Assembly (NCBI GenBank): GCA_016800925.1
Contig: JABCPU010000221.1
Span: 1 to 64,000 of the forward strand
Origin: Suillus spraguei
Lineage: Eukaryota > Basidiomycota > Agaricomycetes > Boletales > Suillaceae
Direction of reading: 5' to 3'
DNA: 64,000 nt
Part shown: positions 57,175-64,000 of the stretch, piece by piece
How the letters are laid out: every line of letters begins with the position of its first letter
Numbering within the stretch: the first letter of the stretch is position 1
Translations under genes and position numbers: made by a program
Notes under the pieces: model-generated
The model's input: the letters and a program-made list of their open reading frames with translations, nothing else
What the model was told of the DNA's origin: nothing
The model's database searches: none

Positions 57175-58245
57175 TTAAGACAGTTCCAACCGACAGCGTG
57201 ATGTGTCGTTGGTTGTGAGGTTGTGATAACCCGCGTTTGTAAATAGCGTTATTGGCGCGCGATTGGCCAACAACGTTTGAGATGGGATGCAATAGCCCAA
57301 AAGAAAGGTAGTGCGATTGAAAGCGTATGAAATGGTGAGAAGACAGGTTTTGTGGGAGGGGTTATGACTGACCTGTACTGCCATTGCTGTCTCCTTCTCG
57401 CGCTTCTCGTTAAATAGTTCCTCTCTCGCTTCCAACAGTAAGTCTTGATTAATTTCCTCTAAGCTCCAACCCTGCACGGTACCTATGGTAAGGTGCCAGC
57501 GGCGACGTTGCTGGGATTGGTAGAGTAATAAAGCTCTCTGTTTGAGGGCGTCAGGCGCATGGCGCCAGCGATGAGATTGCAGCGCTGTCCAAAATTGAAC
57601 ATGCATGTCTACCCGATCGTCCGGCCAGTCGTGCATCTTCATGGAGAGGATCATGCGTGGTGCAGCCTCGTTGAATTCTTCCCAGGTAAGATTTTCGTCC
57701 TTGACTACTGGCGCTGCTTTCGGGTCTTTGACCGCCGCTGCAGGGACCCATGAGTGGATTCCATCCGCAGCAGGTAACATTACCAACGCATCTGGTTCGG
57801 CGATGGACATTGAAACTCTGGCGTCGTCTAAACCTTTGTTAGTGAAGTAATGCAGTTCGCAGTAGTCGCCTGCTTTGAGCCTTCGAATCGCATACTGCGC
57901 TGGAAGGATAGTAGGGTCCAAAGGAACTTTTCCGCGCTTGATTGGCGCGTACTTGTTCTTATTCTTCTTTCTCTCTTCTAGCCGTGCCGCTTCTTCCTCG
58001 TCTTTGCGGTCTTGTTGCCTTTGGAGCTCGTCTTCCTCTGCTTGTTGACGGGCTTCGCGCAAGCGGTCTTGTCTATCTGCCCAACGCTGTCTCTCTGCGT
58101 CGTTGTTCACATTCCACAATGCTGTTAGGGATCGAACGGCTTGTTGTTCGGTTAAACCTTCATTTATCAGCTGTTGACATTCATGCTGGTACTCAGCTAG
58201 AGTATAGTCCGGTCTGATGGCTTCGTTTGGATTAACGTTGGCCAT
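57175..58245 (-). CDS. Gag-like coiled-coil protein of the DIRS/Ngaro element
   Basis: 356 codons from ATG 58245 (MANVNPNEAIRPDYTLAEYQ). A charged coiled coil (RQDRLREARQQAEEDELQRQ, about residues 60-95) and basic KKNKNKYAPIKRGK are followed by a globular part (GDYCELHYFTNKGLDDARV, HDWPDDRVDMHVQFWTAL, RRRWHLTIGTVQGWSLEEIN). The last 60 residues after ETAMAVQ look like translated intron or spacer; a GTCAGT donor follows there. It likely forms the RNA-packaging protein with the downstream zinc-binding segment. Confidence 0.75.
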   Translation of the reverse strand: MANVNPNEAIRPDYTLAEYQHECQQLINEGLTEQQAVRSLTALWNVNNDAERQRWADRQDRLREARQQAEEDELQRQQDRKDEEEAARLEERKKNKNKYAPIKRGKVPLDPTILPAQYAIRRLKAGDYCELHYFTNKGLDDARVSMSIAEPDALVMLPAADGIHSWVPAAAVKDPKAAPVVKDENLTWEEFNEAAPRMILSMKMHDWPDDRVDMHVQFWTALQSHRWRHAPDALKQRALLLYQSQQRRRWHLTIGTVQGWSLEEINQDLLLEAREELFNEKREKETAMAVQVSHNPSHKTCLLTISYAFNRTTFLLGYCIPSQTLLANRAPITLFTNAGYHNLTTNDTSRCRLELS

Positions 58246-58464
58246 GTCAGAAAAGGTGTAAGCAAAATTAGAACTAGACGCTTATACTGAATCTGAAGCG
58301 CTGATGGATGAATGCGAAGTGGGCAGAAGCAAGAAGTTCTGCGCCACTTCGCTTATTTGCGCGTAGACTAACTTAGAACGCCAGCTTTCTTGTAAGTTTA
58401 TGGAGTCATGTGATGTTCCCACGGCTAGTAATGGTGTCCATCTTATAACTGCGGATTCCAAGCA
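58246..58464. other. Upstream end of DIRS/Ngaro element, terminal repeat not resolved
   Basis: About 220 bp before the dispersed repeat. It should contain the left terminal repeat and promoter of the DIRS element. An AAGTGGGCAGAAGC..TTCTGCGCCACTTCGC near-palindrome at about 58317-58356 could be part of it. Confidence 0.4.
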
Positions 58465-59095
58465 TGTTCTGCACCAAGGACATTCTGAATGTGAACTGCC
58501 ATGAATGCGCGACTGCTAGTGCTGAAATTTTAGATAAGTGAGTGTATCAAAGTTCTCACCTCGCATTGATCATGTTCACATCAAGCCTTGGGCGCTGTTG
58601 CCATCATGGCGTGCGGCAAACTGTGGCCGGTTGTGAAAAATGCCCTATCAAAGTTTACGCACAGCCGTGTCTGCTTGGCCATTATGTCTATCGTCTCCAA
58701 ATTCCCCTCCATTTTGCATATGCAAGGACTTTCAATAGTTGCCAAGGTCTTACCTTGACAAGACCGTTCTCGAGTTTCGAAGTCTTCGTATAACGGTCAA
58801 CTCTATACAGCTATTTCAGGAATCTGTCAGCAAGACAATACGCGCATCCTACTTATTCAATACATCGAATGTTGTATATAAAGAATTGTTCGAACTTAGT
58901 TCTATGATTTATCCGACGAGCTGCCCAGCGGCAAGCAGCGTTGATGGTGTCCTGGCCCAGGTCCAGGGGTTCGAGCACCGTCACTCGCTTTGATCGGTCT
59001 TCTGAGTCATAATACCAACATGAAGCCCAACCGAGTCCCATGGCCTTAAAGTACGGCTTCGACATTCGTGGTTTCTTTCAATAATCAGTTTATGA
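58465..59095 (+). repeat. Dispersed repeat, copy 2
   Basis: Long copy of the repeat at 46816 and 62013. It begins about AGCATGTTCTGCACCAAGGAC and ends near TTTATGACGTCGG. It shares with copy 3 the stretches ATTTTAGATAAG, TTGATCATGTTCACATCAAGCC and AAACTGTGGCCGGTTGTGAAAAATGC, and with all copies GGGGTTCGAGCACCGTCACTCG near 58965-58987. No open frame is conserved between copies. Confidence 0.88.
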
Positions 59096-59278
59096 CGTCG
59101 GCGAGAAATTATGGCTGTGAGGTCCTCACGAATTTCCGGATAACCATCAGTGGTGCCTATGACAGTGAGGTCTCAAAGACTTATTCAAATACATTTGTAG
59201 CCACAATGAACACTTTATTTGAAATGGGCTCTAACAAAAGTCTAATCTTCACCACAAACCAAGCTCGCTTGCATGCCG

Positions 59279-60905
59279 TCAAACTTCACTACCAGCATTA
59301 TTCCTTCTCTCCGAGTCGTTCGAGGTCATCTGCATTTGCGAAGGTTGTTCGAATTGCATAGCTGCTGACATCATCGATAATGTGTGCATCTCGGTGACCT
59401 GGTCGTCACTACTCCGAATGTGGAACATAATTCGTGAAGCTAGGATGCTGTGAATGACAACTTGCAGCCTACATGTAGTGAGTTCACAGCCAGCGGTTAC
59501 AGTACAGCCAATAACATACGTATCAAACATGCCTAAATAGCCAACCTGCAGCCGAGCAACAAAGGACGAGTTACTGAATGACTGGAATTTAATAGACGTG
59601 CACACGCACTGGAAATACTGCGTCATTCAACGCATTGAGGACTGTGATGGCTTTACAAGACGAATTAGACAACGATGACGTTGAAATAAATTATTTCCAC
59701 GTACCGATGATGCACGACATGTAAAACATGCTACCGCTGTAAAGAGCAGTCACGATCGAACTCTCAGATTTCCGGTAGTTGCTGAACTTCTTATACACAG
59801 TAAGGGCCAGTATCACTGCCGGTTTTTGCTTGTGGGTCAAATGGCCAACAGTACGCCATACATAGTAACCAACCACATTCAAAAAGTGCCAAGAGAATAT
59901 ATACCAATACATCATCTGGTACTAGTGACTATGTCAAAACGACATGTGTTGGCAATACGAGCGAACTCACCTGCTGTCAACTGGACATTTCCAATTCGGA
60001 CGTTTATGAAAGTAATAGCAATTACTGTCAACTATTTCAAAGTTAACTATGTTTCAAGCATCAGTTCCGTGAAATACGCACAGCACCATAAGTTACTAAT
60101 CCAATCAGCATCCTTTTGCTCCTTTGCCAGAATGCCCATGTCCGGATAACCAATAAGCCTGTCAAAGAAGTGTGATCTACGCCTACTCTTGGCATGGGTG
60201 ATATGAGCAACTCGCACCTTCCGCAGCAACGATACCTATAATATGAATAACTGAAGATCACATCGTTAGTCTGAGTGACAATCAACTACTGTAGCGATGA
60301 CTTACTGTTTTCTACCTTACCGCGAGCTGGCTTTGTGCCGTGCAATCAGCTTATCGTTAGAAGACATTTCTTTGGCATACTTACCGGCACGTCGACATTC
60401 AATGCATCTACAACAGCCGTCAACAATACCCCAAAGATAAGGATAATTAAAATGGATGATTCACCATATACAGTCAATCCAGCGCCTATGAAAGGCAGAT
60501 ATCGAGATACGACAAAGATGACACGAGTTATATCCCATGGCCTAAACCAGGTCCAGTTGACCTGCAGACAGTGATGAAAACAACAGTAATGGTCAGATTA
60601 TTTGATCTTGACCTCATCTTGGAATGTGATGCAGAAATCGAATATCTGAGACGCCAAAGAGACATTGAGCTGGTATAAGAAAGAATGAGGTTGATGCTTA
60701 CGAGAAGTGCGAAGGCACCAACTGACGATGTAACGCAGTGAGTTGCTATCTTCTTCACGGGCAATCCAAGGGCACTTACCATTGACAAACTAAATAAAAA
60801 TAAAGTTAATAACATTGATTTTTATCAAGCTGTGATCATCGCATACCTTGGATGTCTGCAAGTCTGCAACCTCCGAAAAAATAGAAGACATCTTGGGGGG
60901 AAAAA
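59279..60905 (-). CDS. DUF6533-type seven-helix membrane protein, multi-exon
   Basis: Minus strand. ATG 60905 gives MSSIFSEVADLQTSK followed by a GTATGC donor. Later exons read NVSLASQIFDFCITFQDE (spliced GAG/GTCAAG..CAG/GTCAAC), NWTWFRPWDITRVIFVVSRY with LPFIGAGLTVYG, LLVIRTWAFWQRSKRMLIGL, LALTVYKKFSNYRKSESSIV with TALYSGSMFYM, and CRLQVVIHSILASRIMFHIR near the end (stop 59279). This is the order of the family: D..ITF.DE, W..TR..F..SRY, RTWA.W, and a C-terminal SR...H.R helix. Function unknown, membrane location expected. One early junction (about 60690-60790) does not keep frame as I read it, so the model is incomplete. Confidence 0.7.
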
Positions 60906-62012
60906 TGAAATGTTACACCCTCTATTAGACCTGCCTGCAAGTCGAGGGAGGACTGGTGTCGCCACAAACCCTACTTAAATACGGTCATCGACACACGTAT
61001 GATCGAGCTCCGCATCGGGTTGTGAAGAATCCGGGTCGTAATCATTGTGAAATGCAGCGCTTTACTCTTTAGATCAGCGCTCAGCAGGGCAATAAAAACT
61101 CGCCCGGCGCGCCTTACGATATGGTAATCGATAATCCTGGTTTACTGGTGCTGTGTGGCAGTCTAGTGCATACTAGTTGATATTTTCAGTTTCATTCGAA
61201 ATTCGTCGATGTCACGTTTGGAGCTTGAAACCTTCTGTTCGAACTTCGTTGCGTCCTTCGTCAAGCAAGGCGAGCACTAATGAAATAGATGATGATTGAG
61301 TATTCTCAGGTTTAACTGAACATGTATGTGACAGCTCTTACAATAACTTTGGGCAGTTAGCCTTCCTAACAGGATAAGTTATTGCTTGGTTATTGTTGCA
61401 CCACGACATGCTCGGCCCTAGGATGCTCCTCGGACATAGACCGGCTGTGGAGCCTGTGGGCTGATGAACATTTCATTTCCATGATTCCAGTATACAATGT
61501 GACCGTTGTAACGTCCTTCATTCTTCTGGCATCAAGTTTTAGTGTGATCGATAAAACTATGATGAGACTTGACTGTTTGGCTGCTGTATGGGCGCCAAAC
61601 AAATCATTACATCCTCTCTGACCGCTTGCCTTTCATATCCATATCTGATCATCATCCACTTAATTCAATCTTCGTTCAGTATCACTTCTTGCATGTGCAA
61701 GCCCAGTTCCCTACGTTATGGGATCAGAAAACGAGAATCTTATTCCACTCCGTGGTTTTGTTCAGGCAAGTAGAAAATTTCTTATTTTGAGCATTGTTTA
61801 ATATGATGTATAGCGTGAGCCAGACCCGATACGTGTCCTTGATGGAGGTATTTATTAGCACTGAGCACATCTTCGCTTGCCGGTTTTTGTTTTCAGGTGC
61901 TTCTTGTTTCTGCTTGTCTTTCGACGTCTCAAATCAGGTACCTATTGGTTATGGTGCAGTGCCGGGGTCGTCATTCGACCAATCAAGAGTTTTCATGATT
62001 ATTGAATGTGTA
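60906..62012. other. Intergenic, nothing recognised
   Basis: Short chance frames only; the longest (about 91 codons near 61794, + strand) runs into the dispersed repeat. No domain or RNA gene seen. Confidence 0.6.
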
Positions 62013-62660
62013 TTCCAAGCATCTTCTGTACCAAGGACATTCTCTACTCCTGAATGCGAACTGCTATGAATGTGCGACTGCCAGCGCCGAAATTTTAGAT
62101 AAGCGAGCGTATCAAAGTTCTAACCTCGCATTGATCATGTTCACATCAAGCCTTGGGTGCTGCTGGTCTCATGGCGTGCGTCAAACTGTGGCCGGTTGTG
62201 AAAAATGCTTCAACCAAAGTTTCTCCTCGTCTCCAATTTCGTCTCCATCTTGCATATGCAGGGACTTTCAATGGTTGCTAAGGTCTTACCCTTGACAAGA
62301 CCGTTCTCGACTTTCAAAGTCTTCGCACAACGGTCAACTCTATACGGCCCTGTCAAGGATTTGTCAGTGAGACAATACGCGCATCCTACTTATTCAATAC
62401 ATTGAATGTTGTATATAAAGAATTGTTCGAACTTAGTTCTATGATTTATCCGACGAGCTGCCCAGCGGCAAGCAGGGTTGACGGTGTCCTGGCCCGGGCC
62501 CAGGGGTTCGAGCACCGTCACTCGGTTTGATCGGTCTTCCGGGTCATAATACCAACATGAAGCCCCAATTCTCAACCGAGTTCCATGGTATTAAAGTACG
62601 GTTTCGGCATTCGTTGTTTCTTTGCTTCAATAGTCAGTTTATGACTTCGATGTCGTCTAC
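62013..62660 (+). repeat. Dispersed repeat, copy 3 (longest)
   Basis: Full-length version from about AGCATCTTCTGTACCAAGGACATTC to TTTATGACTTCGATG. It is very similar to 58465-59095, more so than to copy 1. It contains GTTGTATATAAAGAATTGTTCGAACTTAG (about 62407-62435) and the GC-rich block GGCCCGGGCCCAGGGGTTCGAGCACC. It ends just downstream of the P450 gene's 3' end (62706). Confidence 0.9.
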
Positions 62661-62705
62661 AGCTTCCATTTTGACCCACATACCACCCTGCGAGGTAGAA
62701 CGTGA

Positions 62706-64000
62706 TTAGATGACTGCAAAGTACCTCAGAGTAAGACTTGCCATGGCATAAAGTGTCAAGTGGTTTCTCGGCCTGAATTGCTCGATAGCCTGCCGACCGT
62801 CTTTCTCAGCCCACCACGCAGGTGGGCACATCGCAGGCTCAGGGGATAGTGTAATTGTGGAAAAGCTTTGCAGAAAACGAATGACCATGAACGACATTTC
62901 GTTGTATGCAAACTGAGGTAAAAAAAAACAGGGGTCTGAGAATTGTGGCAATAATGAACGAGCAACATACTTGTTGCCCTAAGCAAATTCTGGGCCCGCA
63001 TTAAATGGCAGGAAAATGAAAGGATTGGGAATCAGGTATTTCTTCACGCGCTCGTCGAGCCATCTATCCGGATCGAACTCCAATGCTAGAGTACAGGGGT
63101 CCGATTGAATCAACAATGTATGCGTAAACGAATCAATTTGACTTACCATCTGGTCCCCATAGATCTGTTCTCCGGTGCATAAGGAACACTGAATAGCTAA
63201 TCCTGAAAATTTTCAAGTAATCATGTAATGAATCCAAATGACCAAATATGATACATACATGGTTCCCTGTGGGATAAACAGTGGCTTCACCCCATGTTCA
63301 GGGGATGTCAATGTAGTATCGCGTATATTTTCCCTAAAAGCTCGTGGATCAAGTCTAACATCTTCAATGTAGCCTGAGAACATACCTCGAATCATATGGA
63401 CTAGGCGGTCATGGTACGGTTTAGAATACATCTTCAGATTAAATTCAATTACTTACACAGCAGGAAAAAGGCGCAGTGTTTCTAAAATAGGTAAGCGATA
63501 TCCCACGAGCGATTAGAAACGAGAGCATGCACCATTGAGGACGGCTCTGAGATACTTCATTTCTCCGATATCATCACATGTGGGTCTACGAGTTAGCCCA
63601 ACCTTCGAAATAATTTCTTCCCTGAGGCGAGCGAGGATCGCTGGGTGCATTGCCAACAAATAAACAACTGATGTTAATGTTGAGGCCGTCTAATATTAGT
63701 CCCTCGTTACAGATTAGGATGATCCAAAGGTGACAGAAATTACCGTATCCCTTCCGGCCAGCAATATATTTAACGTCTCATCTTTGATAATTTTGAAATC
63801 TGAAAAAACATGTTTCAATAACAGAAATGCCGCAGTAACATGCTATCTTACCTGTCGTCAAATTAACGAGATGGTCCACGAGGGTTTGGCCATCTGTAAA
63901 GGCAAATTCGCCAGCCATACGGTGCTTCTCCAGAGCGTCTTTGAGGATCGGATCTAAGAATGTGTTTACCACTTTCATATGTTGAGCTGTGCCGTCAGCA
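62706..64000 (-). CDS. Cytochrome P450, CYP63-like, 3' part with frameshift in the heme loop
   Basis: Minus strand, starts beyond the window. Exons in order: [20 protein letters not shown] (about 63980-63850), [20 protein letters not shown] (helix I AGxDTT, about 63785-63745 and 63690), [29 protein letters not shown] (helix K ExxR, about 63485-63455), [30 protein letters not shown] then [15 protein letters not shown] (across an intron at about 63092-63148), and the heme loop PFNAGP then a break. One base is missing there, so the frame reads PEFA and TAG instead of the expected PRICLG with the heme cysteine. After an intron at 62913-62970, [20 protein letters not shown] and [14 protein letters not shown] end at 62706. 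Monooxygenases of this group oxidise hydrophobic compounds. Confidence 0.85.

Larger units (their letters stand above)
53423..58245 (-). mobile_element. DIRS/Ngaro-type tyrosine-recombinase retrotransposon
   Basis: Minus-strand element read right to left: coiled-coil gag-like gene, zinc-binding ORF, reverse transcriptase, RNase H and tyrosine recombinase. It has no aspartic protease, DDE integrase or LTRs; the recombinase takes over integration. No methyltransferase domain was seen, as in Ngaro. The split direct repeats expected at both ends were not identified, so the true ends extend beyond the coordinates given. Confidence 0.9.

Noticed and set aside
1..64000. CRISPR arrays or bacterial operons
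   Set aside because: The regular 27-bp repeats are contiguous and coding, without spacers; gene structure with introns shows a fungal nuclear genome.

Overview
The window looks like nuclear DNA of a filamentous basidiomycete, most likely an Agaricomycete. Host genes are cut by many short introns (about 50-60 nt, GT..AG, one GC..AG). The protein families are those this group carries in large numbers: a PDR-type ABC transporter, a CYP63-like P450, a HET-domain protein, a NACHT NLR-like protein, CHAT-TPR proteins and DUF6533 seven-helix proteins. The transposons are typical too: chromodomain Ty3 elements, a LINE with RNase H, Tc1 and a DIRS/Ngaro element. The species cannot be named from the sequence.

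Layout. 1-10204 holds two Ty3/gypsy copies of one family. An inner + strand copy (673-7437, target duplication GCATT) sits inside the polyprotein gene of an outer - strand copy (1-672 plus 7438-10204). 10205-19029 is a decayed LINE. Its ORF1 is cut by a Tc1 element (11822-13437, TA duplication) and by a solo LTR of the same Ty3 family (13665-14141, duplication CTATA). Its ORF2 holds at least one more LTR-like insertion. 19030-24178 is mostly non-coding and has a DUF6533 relic. 24179-29490 is the ABC transporter. 30160-35334 holds two degenerate CHAT-TPR copies on the - strand with a DUF6533 relic between them. 38083-40344 is an intact HET-domain gene (-). 41094-43018 encodes an OXR1-like TLDc protein (+). 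44503-46427 is a Dal5-type MFS permease (+). 48696-52521 is a NACHT protein (-) whose helical C-terminal region is interrupted by about 64 nine-residue WL.T..G repeats. 53423-58245 is a DIRS/Ngaro tyrosine-recombinase retroelement (-). 59279-60905 is a third DUF6533 gene (-). 62706-64000 is the 3' part of a P450 (-) that runs off the window.

How the parts relate. HET, NACHT and CHAT-TPR genes are three families tied in fungi to non-self recognition or regulated cell death, and they lie within about 22 kb in a transposon-rich region. The strongest candidate for something undescribed is the NACHT protein with the internal 27-bp minisatellite. Many genes contain single-base indels next to well-kept exons and splice sites, so real decay and base-level assembly error must be separated before any gene is called dead. 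Several nonsense codons in the transposons are CGA to TGA changes, as expected from cytosine methylation damage.
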